Assembly: GCF_018860345.1 (NCBI RefSeq)
Contig: NZ_JAHKPJ010000002.1
Span: 1 to 64,000, forward strand
Source: Psychrosphaera sp. F3M07
GTDB taxonomy: Bacteria > Pseudomonadota > Gammaproteobacteria > Enterobacterales > Alteromonadaceae
DNA: 64,000 nt
Reading direction: 5' to 3'
Part shown: piece by piece, positions 15,980 to 25,770 of the stretch
Layout of the letters: each line of letters starts with the position of its first letter
How positions within the stretch are numbered: the first letter of the stretch is position 1
The notes under the pieces: generated by a model
The model's input: the letters and a program-made list of their open reading frames with translations, nothing else
Told to the model about the DNA's origin: nothing
Databases searched by the model: none
Made by a program: the position numbers and the translations under genes

Positions 15980-17977
15980 ATGTCGTCTTTTGGTATTATT
16001 GGGCTTGGTTTTTACCTCGTTATTTATTTCATGGTTAATTTACGAACCTTCGTTATCGTTTTTACTATTGTTACTCTTAGCTTGTCTGGCCTAGTGCAGG
16101 CAAATAATAGTCAGACTGATGATAAGAAAAAAGTACAAGTTGCTTCGTTACAAGAACAAAAACAAGAACAATTATTAGTCCCAAATTTCTCTGATATTAA
16201 TGACCTACTTGATTACAAGACTCAGTGGTTAATAAACAAACCTGAAAATGTACTAACGGCATTTCAACAATTTGAATCAAACTCACTAAATACAAAACCT
16301 GAGCAACATAGTGTGCAATATACTCTGGCGCTGGTTGATGTTTATACCAGACTATCCGATTTTGATAACGCTATAACGACGCTTGAGTCGATTGGAGTGA
16401 TTGACAATTTAGATGTTACTGAGCAGATCAAGGTATTAGAAAAAAAAGCACAAGTATCTGTGCTTCAAGCAAATATATTTTACGCTAACCAGTTTTTATC
16501 GTTAGCAAACCAACTGGCCAAAGATAATCAATTAACTAGGCAAAGTATCTTTACCGCATTATCAATCTCTGATAATTACGTCAGATTAGCTGATGAAGTA
16601 AATGCCGTATTTTGGCAAGAGCAAGTGCAGTCTTTGTTATCGACGCAAGACGACATAGGTATGTTAATCGAAGCGTCGATTATATTAGCTAAGCAGCAAC
16701 AAACCTTAGGGATATATTTATCGGCGACTAAAACCTTAATTCATGTTATTGATTTAGTCTCAGCACAAAATTTCTATAATGTTGAAGCGAGTTTACGTAT
16801 CCAGCTTAGCCATAATTTTAAGACCGCAGAGCAATACGTAAATGCGGAACAAGAATTAGAAAAAGCTTATAAGTTAGCGGTTAAATCTAGAAATCAACAA
16901 CAGCAATTGATGGCGATTGTTAACTTGATTGATGTGTACATAATTCAATCTAAGTATGATGATGCGCTGCCGTTGTTAAAGGCGGCAGAAAGATTAGAAC
17001 GATTTTTTACATCGGCAAAAGATCAAAGGGCATTTGCTTTAGTCAAAGCACAAGTTTTAGCTGGGACTTCACAATATAGCCAAGCGTTAATTATTTTAGA
17101 TAAGGTCAATACCGATGACATATTGGCACCATCTGAAAAACAAAAATTAGCTATCGATATATTAACGTTAAAATCAAAATGGTTAATGTTAAGTGGTGCT
17201 AAACAACCCAGCATTCAAGCTTTTGAGCAGTTGTTAACTAAATCATTAACGTATCAGCAACACACATCAAATTTAAAGTTAGATTTTGTTATGGCTAATT
17301 ATCAACATGATCTCGAACAAGCAAAACAAGATGTAATGCAGCAAAAGTCTTTAGCTGAAGAGGTGAAACAACAAAACTTAGCATTAGCTGAGAGATTATC
17401 TAATTTAAAAATTTTGTTATTACTCAGCTTTGTGGCATTAATTGCTGGTAGTTATTTTATCTATAAAAGGCTACAGCCTAAACGGACAGAGTTTCAGTTT
17501 ATCGACCCTATTACCGGTGCTCATAATCACAGTTATTTTGTCAAACATGTAAATAGACTGATGCAAAACGACATGCCATTTAGTTTAGTTATGTTTGATG
17601 TAGATAATATGCGGATGATTAATCAAAAGTTAGGGCACGAATTGGGTGATAGGTTATTAACTCAAATTGTTGAGCGCTTGGGCGTACGTTTGGGGAGTAA
17701 TAAGTTGTTAGTTAGGTTGTCAGGTGATCGATTTATCGTCATTGCGAAAAATTTTAGCTTAAATCAGGCATTTGCACTGGCGGAAATCTTACGAAAAGAG
17801 TTAAATAGTAATAAGTTTTATGTGGACAATTTAGGCATTAATTTGTCTGCTTCATTTGGTGTTACTTGTCATTATGAAAATAAGACAATTGATTCCATGA
17901 AAGATGAAGTTCAAGACGCGCTAAATAAGGCAAAAACCAAAGGCGGTAACATTACCCAAGTAGTTGGTTTTTGTTAA
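15980..17977 (+). CDS. Membrane protein with TPR-like helices and a degenerate GGDEF domain
   Basis: The preferred start is the ATG at 16031, because from there the protein opens with a normal signal peptide (VNLRTFVIVFTIVTLSLSGLVQA); the longer frame begins at 15980. A helical periplasmic region of about 350 residues with TPR-like pairs follows, then a coiled coil (KQDVMQQKSLAEEVKQQN), a membrane segment (LKILLLLSFVALIAGSYFIY) and a C-terminal GGDEF fold (FDVDNMRMINQKLGHELGD). The signature GG[DE]EF reads SGDRF (17720-17734), so the catalytic acid is lost and cyclase activity is unlikely; a GTP-sensing or partner role is possible. It ends 29 bp before parC. Confidence 0.82.
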   Translation: MSSFGIIGLGFYLVIYFMVNLRTFVIVFTIVTLSLSGLVQANNSQTDDKKKVQVASLQEQKQEQLLVPNFSDINDLLDYKTQWLINKPENVLTAFQQFESNSLNTKPEQHSVQYTLALVDVYTRLSDFDNAITTLESIGVIDNLDVTEQIKVLEKKAQVSVLQANIFYANQFLSLANQLAKDNQLTRQSIFTALSISDNYVRLADEVNAVFWQEQVQSLLSTQDDIGMLIEASIILAKQQQTLGIYLSATKTLIHVIDLVSAQNFYNVEASLRIQLSHNFKTAEQYVNAEQELEKAYKLAVKSRNQQQQLMAIVNLIDVYIIQSKYDDALPLLKAAERLERFFTSAKDQRAFALVKAQVLAGTSQYSQALIILDKVNTDDILAPSEKQKLAIDILTLKSKWLMLSGAKQPSIQAFEQLLTKSLTYQQHTSNLKLDFVMANYQHDLEQAKQDVMQQKSLAEEVKQQNLALAERLSNLKILLLLSFVALIAGSYFIYKRLQPKRTEFQFIDPITGAHNHSYFVKHVNRLMQNDMPFSLVMFDVDNMRMINQKLGHELGDRLLTQIVERLGVRLGSNKLLVRLSGDRFIVIAKNFSLNQAFALAEILRKELNSNKFYVDNLGINLSASFGVTCHYENKTIDSMKDEVQDALNKAKTKGGNITQVVGFC

Positions 17978-18006
17978 TAATAATTAGAAATAAAAAGGTT
18001 TAGGCA

Positions 18007-20322
18007 ATGACAGAGGCAACTACGACCATAAGTAGTGACGGAATAGAACAGCTGCCATTAAGAAAATTCACGGAAGAGGCGTATTTAAATTACTCCATGT
18101 ACGTGATCATGGACAGAGCACTACCTCATATAGGTGATGGTTTAAAACCAGTTCAACGCCGGATCATTTATGCAATGTCTGAGCTGGGATTATCCTCAAA
18201 CGCTAAATATAAAAAATCAGCCCGTACCGTTGGTGACGTTTTAGGTAAATATCATCCACACGGTGATAGTGCCTGTTATGAAGCTATGGTGTTGATGGCA
18301 CAGCCGTTCTCGTATCGTTATCCTTTGGTAGATGGTCAAGGTAACTGGGGTGCTGCGGATGATCCTAAGTCATTTGCCGCGATGCGTTACACCGAAGCGC
18401 GTTTATCTAAATTTAGTGAATTGTTATTGTCTGAAATTGGACAAGGCACCAGTGACTGGATCCCTAACTTTGACGGTACAATGGACGAGCCTAAGATACT
18501 ACCGGCACGTTTACCTCATATTTTATTAAATGGGATCACCGGTATTGCGGTTGGGATGGCAACTGACGTGCCGCCACATAATACAAGAGAAGTTGCTGAA
18601 GCTTGTATTCACCTCTTAAAAGAACCTAACGCGACGTTAGAAGATTTAATGGGTTATGTAAAAGGCCCAGACTACCCAACTGAAGCCGAAATTATTACGC
18701 CATCGGCGGATATCGCTAAAATCTATGAGACAGGTAAGGGTAGCATTAAGATGCGTGCTACTTACGTGGAAGAGAATGGCGATATTATTATTACCGCATT
18801 ACCGCACCAGGTTTCAGGCGGTAAAGTATTAGAACAAATTGCTGCACAAATGACCTCGAAAAAGTTACCTATGGTAACGGATTTACGTGATGAGTCTGAT
18901 CATGAAAATCCAACTCGTATTGTTATAGTCCCGCGTTCTAATCGCGTTGATATTGCCCCAGTTATGCAGCATTTATTTGCATCGACTGATTTAGAGAAAA
19001 ACTACCGTGTTAATTTAAACATGCTTGGTCTAGATGGTTTGCCTAAAGTTAAAGGGCTTAAAACTATTTTAACTGAGTGGTTAGAGTTTCGTCGTGATGT
19101 CGTGACTCGTCGCTTAAACTTCCGATTGGAAAAAGTATTAGCACGACTACATATTTTAGAAGGTTTATTAGTTGCCTTCCTGAATATTGATGAAGTCATT
19201 GAAATTATTCGAGCTCACGACAAACCAAAACCCGTTTTAATGGAAAAGTTTGGTATTTCTGAAACTCAAGCAGAAGCGATTTTAGAGCTGAAATTACGTC
19301 AGTTAGCTAAGTTAGAAGAAATGAAAATTCGTGGTGAGCAAGACGAATTAGATAAAGAACGTGAACAGTTAGAATCGCTATTAGGTTCACGTGTCAAAAT
19401 GAATAACTTGTTGAAAAAAGAAATAGCAGCGGATTCTGAAAAATACGGTGATGATAGACGTTCACCATTAGTGGTAAGAAACGAAGCTAAAGCTATTTCT
19501 GTAAAAGACTTAGTACCAAGCGAATCAGTAACCGTTGTTATCTCTGATAACGGTTGGGCACGTTGTGCTAAAGGCCACGATGTTGATGTGGAAAAATTAA
19601 GTTATCGCTCAGGTGATGGATATAAATCTTCAGCCAAAGGTAAGAGTAATCAGCCAGTTGTGTTTATTGATAGTTCTGGACGTAGCTTTAGTACCGATGC
19701 ACATTTGTTACCGTCGGCGCGAAGTCAAGGTGAGCCATTAAGCGGCCGCTTTAGCATAGTTGCGGGGGAAACATTAGAACACGCCATCATGGCAAAAGAA
19801 GAACAGAAATACCTAATTGCATCAGATGCGGGTTATGGATTTATTTGTACCTTTGCCGATATGTTAACGCGTCAAAAAGCCGGTAAAGCCTTGGTGCGTT
19901 TGCCAACAGGGGCGAAGTTAGCTTTACCGCAAAAAGTATCAAACATAGATACGGATCAGTGTTTAGCCATAACCAATGAAGGGCGAATGTTGGTCTTCCC
20001 ATTAAAAGACTTACCTATGTTAGCCAAAGGCAAAGGCAATAAGATAATTAATGTGCCATCTGCTCGTGCGGCGAGTCGCGAAGAATATGTGACTCAAATT
20101 ACGGTAGTGCCGGAAGCTGGCATGGTGGTATTACATGCTGGTAAACGTAAGCTTACCTTAAGTCAAAAAGACTTAGAGCATTACCAAGGTGAACGTGGTC
20201 GTCGAGGTAGTAAGTTACCAAGAGGGTTACAACGTGTTGATTTAGTTGAGATTGAATTTAAAAATCCAGCGGATCAACCGGATGAACCAGAAGACGAACC
20301 AAATTCATTTTTGGGTGAATAA
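18007..20322 (+). CDS. parC: DNA topoisomerase IV subunit A
   Basis: ParC cuts and rejoins DNA to unlink daughter chromosomes, acting with ParE. The 771-residue protein carries [26 protein letters not shown] and the catalytic Tyr128 in RYTEARLS (Tyr120 in E. coli). The quinolone-region residues are the susceptible types: Ser88 and Glu92, equal to E. coli Ser80 and Glu84. The C-terminal half holds the coiled-coil arm and a beta-pinwheel domain with several degenerate repeats (for example [11 protein letters not shown]), ending in an acidic tail ([13 protein letters not shown]). parE is not in the window. A terminator follows directly. A ribosome-binding stretch AAAAAGGTTTAGGCA precedes the ATG. 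Confidence 0.97.
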   Translation: MTEATTTISSDGIEQLPLRKFTEEAYLNYSMYVIMDRALPHIGDGLKPVQRRIIYAMSELGLSSNAKYKKSARTVGDVLGKYHPHGDSACYEAMVLMAQPFSYRYPLVDGQGNWGAADDPKSFAAMRYTEARLSKFSELLLSEIGQGTSDWIPNFDGTMDEPKILPARLPHILLNGITGIAVGMATDVPPHNTREVAEACIHLLKEPNATLEDLMGYVKGPDYPTEAEIITPSADIAKIYETGKGSIKMRATYVEENGDIIITALPHQVSGGKVLEQIAAQMTSKKLPMVTDLRDESDHENPTRIVIVPRSNRVDIAPVMQHLFASTDLEKNYRVNLNMLGLDGLPKVKGLKTILTEWLEFRRDVVTRRLNFRLEKVLARLHILEGLLVAFLNIDEVIEIIRAHDKPKPVLMEKFGISETQAEAILELKLRQLAKLEEMKIRGEQDELDKEREQLESLLGSRVKMNNLLKKEIAADSEKYGDDRRSPLVVRNEAKAISVKDLVPSESVTVVISDNGWARCAKGHDVDVEKLSYRSGDGYKSSAKGKSNQPVVFIDSSGRSFSTDAHLLPSARSQGEPLSGRFSIVAGETLEHAIMAKEEQKYLIASDAGYGFICTFADMLTRQKAGKALVRLPTGAKLALPQKVSNIDTDQCLAITNEGRMLVFPLKDLPMLAKGKGNKIINVPSARAASREEYVTQITVVPEAGMVVLHAGKRKLTLSQKDLEHYQGERGRRGSKLPRGLQRVDLVEIEFKNPADQPDEPEDEPNSFLGE

Positions 20323-20356
20323 TAAGAATAAATAAGGCATTTTATTCTTTAGATTT

Positions 20357-20386
20357 AAGCTCTTATCTTTATAAGAGCTTTTTTAT
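20357..20386 (+). terminator. Intrinsic terminator after parC
   Basis: AAGCTCTTAT (20357-20366) pairs with ATAAGAGCTT (20371-20380) around a four-base loop and is followed by TTTTATT. Confidence 0.92.
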
Positions 20387-20466
20387 TACTTGTATAAAAT
20401 TTAAATGTTACTGCTGTAGCATGAGTTTGTTACAATGCCGCCTTGAATTTTTAGGAGCTTTAGTTT

Positions 20467-21201
20467 GTGTTGGCAATAATTAGATTATTTTTAATGGCAA
20501 TTTTTTTCATCTTGTCATCTGTGTTTTTGTTAAGTTACTTAATTGTAAGGCCATTTCGTCGAAATAATGTAAAAGTTGTTGCTAATGTTTATGGTTGGTT
20601 TATTCGATTTTTGGGGATTAAAGTCGAAATAAGAGGTCTTGAAAATGTCAAAGATCATCCTGTTGTTTATATCGGTAATCATCAAAACACCTACGATATA
20701 TTTACAGTGGCCAATGCAGTACGAAAAAATACAGTAAGTGTTGGTAAAAAAAGCCTGAAATGGGCACCATTTTTTGGTCAGGTATATTGGTTATCGGGAA
20801 ATATATTAATCGATAGAGGTAACCGCACTAAAGCTCATGGCACCATTGGCCAAGCCGCTGCTAAAATTAAAGACAAAAAAATCTCCGTTTGGTTGTTTCC
20901 AGAAGGCACTCGTTCAAACGGTCGTGGTTTATTAAAGTTTAAGTCAGGCGCATTTTATACTGCTCAAATGGCGGGTGTGCCAATAGTTCCTGTTGTCATC
21001 AGTACTACACATAATCAAATTAAATTGAATCGCTGGAATAATGGTAAGTATATTATTGAGTATCTTCCAGAGATCATGATTGAAAATGACGATAAAGTGA
21101 CTATCAGAGATGCGGCCAATAATGCCCATGAACAAATGAAAGTTAAATTAGCAGAGTTAGACGCAGAATTAGTTGACGTTAACGCTTTTGATAAGAAATA
21201 G
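20467..21201 (+). CDS. plsC: 1-acyl-sn-glycerol-3-phosphate acyltransferase
   Basis: PlsC transfers an acyl chain to lysophosphatidic acid to make phosphatidic acid at the inner membrane. The 244-residue protein has an N-terminal membrane anchor (FLMAIFFILSSVFLLSYLIV), the acyltransferase motif NHQNTYD with catalytic His72 and Asp77, and FPEGTRS at 144-150. The start is GTG at 20467, with TAGGAG upstream; no ATG fits. The rraB gene follows after 24 bp and is probably co-transcribed. Confidence 0.94.
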   Translation: MLAIIRLFLMAIFFILSSVFLLSYLIVRPFRRNNVKVVANVYGWFIRFLGIKVEIRGLENVKDHPVVYIGNHQNTYDIFTVANAVRKNTVSVGKKSLKWAPFFGQVYWLSGNILIDRGNRTKAHGTIGQAAAKIKDKKISVWLFPEGTRSNGRGLLKFKSGAFYTAQMAGVPIVPVVISTTHNQIKLNRWNNGKYIIEYLPEIMIENDDKVTIRDAANNAHEQMKVKLAELDAELVDVNAFDKK

Positions 21202-21225
21202 TACGTAACACACGTAGGAAATAAA

Positions 21226-21573
21226 ATGGATAATAAATCAATAGATTGGCAAGAGTTTACCAGCGATATTGTTGAGCAGTTAATTGAAGATGGTTCAAAT
21301 GAAGAAGCCATGTACGGCATTGAGCATCACTTTGTAGCAATGACGGCTGAAGACGCAGATGTAGCCATGCAAAAAGGCTTTTTGAATGGTTGGGACATTT
21401 CAGAATTAGAGCAAATGGAAGAAGAAGACGGACAGATAGTATTTTGTTTTGATGTTGAAACAGAATGCCCATTAGATGAAGACATTATTGATGAAGAAGT
21501 TGCTATCATGCTTGAGTTTGCTAGTAGTCATAAACTGGAATATGAAGGGTGGGGAACACACTTCGAAGAATAA
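21226..21573 (+). CDS. rraB: Ribonuclease E inhibitor RraB
   Basis: This 115-residue acidic protein matches RraB (YjgD/DUF695-like): IEDGSNEEAMYGIEHHF near the N-terminus, a central EEDGQIVFCFDVE strand, and the C-terminal signature YEGWGTHFEE. In E. coli RraB binds the C-terminal half of RNase E and changes which transcripts are degraded. It sits behind plsC and is closed by a symmetric terminator shared with the convergent sensor gene. Confidence 0.92.
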   Translation: MDNKSIDWQEFTSDIVEQLIEDGSNEEAMYGIEHHFVAMTAEDADVAMQKGFLNGWDISELEQMEEEDGQIVFCFDVETECPLDEDIIDEEVAIMLEFASSHKLEYEGWGTHFEE

Positions 21574-21593
21574 TTATATTCTGTTTTAAATAA

Positions 21594-21624
21594 AAAATGG
21601 CGAGTCAGTTGACTCGCCATTTTT
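21594..21624. terminator. Bidirectional intrinsic terminator
   Basis: ATGGCGAGTC and GACTCGCCAT form a near-perfect stem with a small AGTT loop, flanked by an A-run on the left and a T-run on the right. It serves both rraB (+) and the sensor gene ending at 21695 (-). Confidence 0.92.
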
Positions 21625-21694
21625 GTATGTAAATATGATTAACCTTGCGCTTAATTATATCTTTAACGGTTTAGTTGTTAATATTCGGACAAGG

Positions 21695-24600
21695 TTATTG
21701 GCCAATTAAATCAAGCTGCCAGGTGGATTTATGTTGATCAAACCCATGTTTTACAAACTCGACAAAGTCATCATTAATTAACGGCTTACTAAAGTAATAT
21801 CCCTGAATTAATCCGCAATTAAAGGCATGTAATATCTTTAATTGCTCCAATGTCTCAATCCCTTCAGCAACTACATTTAAGCTCATAGATTCGGCGAGCA
21901 CCATAATTGCTTTTACGATGGCTTCGTCATTTTCATTATCTGCGATATCAATAATGAATGAACGGTCAATTTTTAACGTATTTATTGGGAATTTCTTTAA
22001 ATAACTCAATGAAGAATATCCCGTACCAAAATCATCAACTGCAATGGTTACGCCCATGTCTTTTAAGTTTTGCAAACGTATTATGTTGTCTTCAACATCA
22101 GACATGATGGCACTTTCAGTCAATTCCAATTCTAATAACTCAGGGGGTAAACCAGAATCGCTCAGAGCCAATTTAACTTTTTCAATTAAGGCTGATTGCT
22201 TAAATTGAACACTAGAAACATTGACTGAAATTCGACAAGGCATGCCATCGTCTAACCAACGTTTAGCCTGAAAACAAGATTCTCGTAATATCCATTCGCC
22301 TAGCTCAATAATCAAACCTGATTCTTCAGCTAAAGGGATAAACTCTATTGGTGAAACAACGCCCAATTCTGGATGTCGCCATCTCACCAAAGCTTCCGCT
22401 TTATTTACGCAATTGTTCACCAAGTCGACTTGTGGTTGGAAATGTAATTCAAACTCTCGATTCTCTATGCCGGTTCTCAGATATTCTTCTAGTTTTAAGT
22501 GCTCTAAACCTTTGTCATTTAAAGAATGGGCATAAAAAGAATAAGTCCGTCGGCCAATTTCTTTTGCTTTGTACATCGCAATGTCAGCGTGTTTCATTAA
22601 TTCGTTTACTGAATTACCGTCATCTGGATAAATCGCAATACCAATACTTGGTGTTACCATTACTTCATAATTTTCAATCTTAATTGGCTTAGAAATACTG
22701 TCGATAATTCGTTGAGTGATGATGGCAATTTCTTCAGATCCTTCAACTTGACTTAAGAATAGGGTGAATTCATCACCGCCAAGTCTTGCTATTTCACTAT
22801 CGGGTTTTGCTACATCAGAAGTTCTTGCGACCATATCGCTGGTACGTATACAGCCATTTAAACGTTCTGCAATCTCTTGTAACACCAAATCACCATACTC
22901 ATGACCTAAGGTGTCGTTTATCCGTTTAAACCTGTCTAAATCAATAAACATAACCGCAGCTTGGTAATGGCCTCGTTTTGCTAATGATAAAAACTTCTCT
23001 AAGCTTTCGTAGAAACTCTGGCGGTTTGGTAAACCGGTTAATGAATCATAATAAGCAAGTCTGTGCAGTCGTTGTTCGTGAGCAAGTTGACGCCTAACTT
23101 TCTCTTTTTGTTGCTGAACCAATAAATAGACAGAAGTAACCAGCACTAATATATAAGTTAAATATGAATACCATGTGCGCCAAAGTGGTGGTAACACTTC
23201 AATTGGAATAACAAGCTCATCACTCCAAACATTATCATTATTACTTCCTTTAACTCGTAGGGTGTAATCCCCATCATCTAAATAAGAGAAAGATATTTTG
23301 TTATTGGTCCCTAAGTTAATCCAAGTATCGCCCAATCCTTCCATTTTATATTGGTATTTATTATTTTCAGGTTTAGTGAAATCTAAAGCAGCAAACTCAA
23401 AATCAACAATGGTTTTATTATAGTTAAGCGCTAATACGCCGTCTTCCCTTAGTTCTTGATGGATAGGACGTACCACATTGGACTGACTGTACTTGGTAAG
23501 ACGTAAATCAGGTTTGTGATTATTAATAGGCACGTTTTCCGGTTTGAAGGTATTAAACCCGTTTGAGCCACCAAAATACATACGGCCAGTATTATCTTTA
23601 TAAAATGCACTGCTGTTAAAGTCGGTACCCTGCAATCCGTGAGTGGTATTAAAGTTGATCACTGCAAAGGTTTTGCTATCTATTCTGGACAGCCCCTTGG
23701 CATGACTAACCCAAATAAAGCCATTTTCATCCTCTAACATGCCATAAGTGAAATTACTAGCTAACCCATGTTGTGTCCCAATATGCTCAAAAACAATTAT
23801 GTTTTTGTCTAATTTAGCTTTATTGAGTCGGGCGATACCCGCATCTTTGGTAGCAACCCAAATGTAATCTTTCGTATTAAGTACACCAAATATATCATCA
23901 CTTAATAATTGATTTGCTTTATTAGGATTAGACAAAAATTGTGTGATCTGTTTACTTGTAAAGTTGTATTTTATTAATCCACCATCTCGAGTAGCAATCC
24001 AAATGTTACCTTTTTCATCTTCAGTTAAATCAACGATATATATACTAAGAGGGGATTTTTTGACTGAAGATGGTAATTCAATGAGTGTGAATTTGTTATT
24101 ATTTATATCAAATAAATTTAATCCACCACCATAAGTTGCAACAGCTATTTTACCGTTCGATAACTCAAGAATCTTACTTATAGCGTTATCACTTATAGAC
24201 GAAGGGTTGCTTTTATCATGACTAAAAACTGATAGTTTGGAAGAATCTTTCTTTTTTTTATGTAAACCACTTCGTAACGTTCCTATCCATAAGTTATCAG
24301 AAGTATCGACTAATAAGCTCATAACATTGTCTTCTTGTAAAGTATCCAGACGTTGGCCATTCGCTCTTATACTATTAATTGTATTATCCTTATTGGAAAG
24401 AACACTAACACCACCATTCCAAGTTCCAATATATAAATTTTTCGATTTGTCCGTAGCAAAAGCCATAATCGAGTTACTCGTTAATGCATCGTACTTTCCA
24501 TGTTTACTTATATGAGGAAAATAATTTAAAGATGCATTCCAGCGGCTAATTCCTGATTGAGTTCCAACCCAAATAACGCCGCCTGAGTCTTGCATTAATG

Positions 24601-25612
24601 CCGATGTCCTATTACTAACTAAACTGGAGTTTCGTGAAGCTTGGTGCAAGGTTCGGGTGAAAGTTTTGCCATCGTCATTTAATTTACATAGGCCATTTTC
24701 AGTGGCAAACCACATAGTGTTGTTGTTGTCTTGCATTATGCTATTTACATAATTGGCACAAAGACTATTTTCGATTTGAGCGTTAAATATAAAGTGTTTA
24801 GTCACTTCTAATTTCTGATTTAGAACAAAGACACCTGCATCTTCCGATCCCACCCAAACATGATTATTATTATCAACAAATAACGTTCTTAATTTATCGC
24901 TTGGAATTGACTTTCTTGACTTTAAAGTAAATTGTTCATAGTGAGTTTCATTTTCACGTTTTAGCTTTAACCCATTTTTTGGTGATGCAATCCATAAGTT
25001 ACCATTATTATCAAAAATTAAATCAGAGACTGGATTAGATTTAATAATAGAGTTTGGTTTCTCATTTAACTGCGTTGTGAATTTTGTAGTTTGAATATCA
25101 AATTCTGTATAACCAGAAAATTGGCTGGCAAATAATATATTGCCATTAGGGGCTTCGGTTATAGATACATAACTTGCTCCATCTATACCATTAATGCCTT
25201 TATCAGAATTATAATTTTTAAAACCATCAATCTCCGGAATATATAGATGAAAACCACCACTACTAGCAGCCCACAACCGACCTTCTGAATCTATATATAG
25301 ATCCCAAATCCAGTTATTGCCTAAACTCGTTTCAACACCAGGAGAGTGATTATACGTTTTGAATTGTTTGCCATCATAACGGGTTAATCCGTCTTGTGTC
25401 GCAATCCAGATAAAACCCATTGGGTCTTGCACTAAGGCATTAACAGCAGGATGAGGTAAACCATGTTCCGCAGTAATGTGATTGAAGAAAATATTATTAT
25501 TAGCTTCGTTTAACCATGTATTTGAAATGGCAGTTGAAGAAAAAATAAGTAATAAAAGAGGTATAAATCGTTTTTTTATTATTAACTTGAAAGATGAGAT
25601 AGAGAACAACAT
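21695..25612 (-). CDS. Two-component-propeller sensor with GGDEF and EAL domains
   Basis: The 1305-residue protein begins with a signal anchor and then about 700 residues of periplasmic propeller repeats (recurring GFIWIATQDGLTRYD, NLWIASPKNGL, HVWVGSEDAGV and similar). A Y_Y_Y domain (near 720-810, ending DYTLRVKGSNNDNVWS) and one membrane helix (about 815-835) lead into a cytoplasmic GGDEF domain with an intact RLGGDEF motif near residue 945, and an EAL domain with EALVRWRHP near 1070, DDFGTGYSSL, KIDRSFI and VVAEGIET. Both c-di-GMP synthesis and breakdown look possible. Propeller/Y_Y_Y sensors usually read extracellular ligands, often glycans. It is a single-gene unit. Confidence 0.93.
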   Translation of the reverse strand: MLFSISSFKLIIKKRFIPLLLLIFSSTAISNTWLNEANNNIFFNHITAEHGLPHPAVNALVQDPMGFIWIATQDGLTRYDGKQFKTYNHSPGVETSLGNNWIWDLYIDSEGRLWAASSGGFHLYIPEIDGFKNYNSDKGINGIDGASYVSITEAPNGNILFASQFSGYTEFDIQTTKFTTQLNEKPNSIIKSNPVSDLIFDNNGNLWIASPKNGLKLKRENETHYEQFTLKSRKSIPSDKLRTLFVDNNNHVWVGSEDAGVFVLNQKLEVTKHFIFNAQIENSLCANYVNSIMQDNNNTMWFATENGLCKLNDDGKTFTRTLHQASRNSSLVSNRTSALMQDSGGVIWVGTQSGISRWNASLNYFPHISKHGKYDALTSNSIMAFATDKSKNLYIGTWNGGVSVLSNKDNTINSIRANGQRLDTLQEDNVMSLLVDTSDNLWIGTLRSGLHKKKKDSSKLSVFSHDKSNPSSISDNAISKILELSNGKIAVATYGGGLNLFDINNNKFTLIELPSSVKKSPLSIYIVDLTEDEKGNIWIATRDGGLIKYNFTSKQITQFLSNPNKANQLLSDDIFGVLNTKDYIWVATKDAGIARLNKAKLDKNIIVFEHIGTQHGLASNFTYGMLEDENGFIWVSHAKGLSRIDSKTFAVINFNTTHGLQGTDFNSSAFYKDNTGRMYFGGSNGFNTFKPENVPINNHKPDLRLTKYSQSNVVRPIHQELREDGVLALNYNKTIVDFEFAALDFTKPENNKYQYKMEGLGDTWINLGTNNKISFSYLDDGDYTLRVKGSNNDNVWSDELVIPIEVLPPLWRTWYSYLTYILVLVTSVYLLVQQQKEKVRRQLAHEQRLHRLAYYDSLTGLPNRQSFYESLEKFLSLAKRGHYQAAVMFIDLDRFKRINDTLGHEYGDLVLQEIAERLNGCIRTSDMVARTSDVAKPDSEIARLGGDEFTLFLSQVEGSEEIAIITQRIIDSISKPIKIENYEVMVTPSIGIAIYPDDGNSVNELMKHADIAMYKAKEIGRRTYSFYAHSLNDKGLEHLKLEEYLRTGIENREFELHFQPQVDLVNNCVNKAEALVRWRHPELGVVSPIEFIPLAEESGLIIELGEWILRESCFQAKRWLDDGMPCRISVNVSSVQFKQSALIEKVKLALSDSGLPPELLELELTESAIMSDVEDNIIRLQNLKDMGVTIAVDDFGTGYSSLSYLKKFPINTLKIDRSFIIDIADNENDEAIVKAIMVLAESMSLNVVAEGIETLEQLKILHAFNCGLIQGYYFSKPLINDDFVEFVKHGFDQHKSTWQLDLIGQ

Positions 25613-25725
25613 TAAATAACCACTTTATTATTTTTATTTGGGGGTTAAACGCTGTTTTAGTTTATAACATAACGCCTATTCAGTGTCACTGAATCTAAAC
25701 TTGTAAAATGTAAGTATTTATAACG

Positions 25726-25748
25726 AAAAAAGCCCCTTAAAAGGGGCA
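25726..25748 (-). terminator. Intrinsic terminator for the I9/repeat-peptide gene
   Basis: On the minus strand GCCCCTTTTAAGGGGC (25732-25747) forms a GC-rich hairpin followed directly by a run of six T. It lies 23 bases beyond the stop codon at 25771. Confidence 0.9.
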
Positions 25749-25770
25749 TTAAATTTAATTAGATAAAGTT

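Noticed and set aside
15980-16030. Upstream start for the degenerate-GGDEF protein
   Set aside because: Adds 17 hydrophobic residues before a normal signal peptide; the ATG at 16031 is the better start.
18007-20322. Quinolone-resistance change in ParC
   Set aside because: Ser88 and Glu92 (E. coli 80 and 84) are the susceptible residues.
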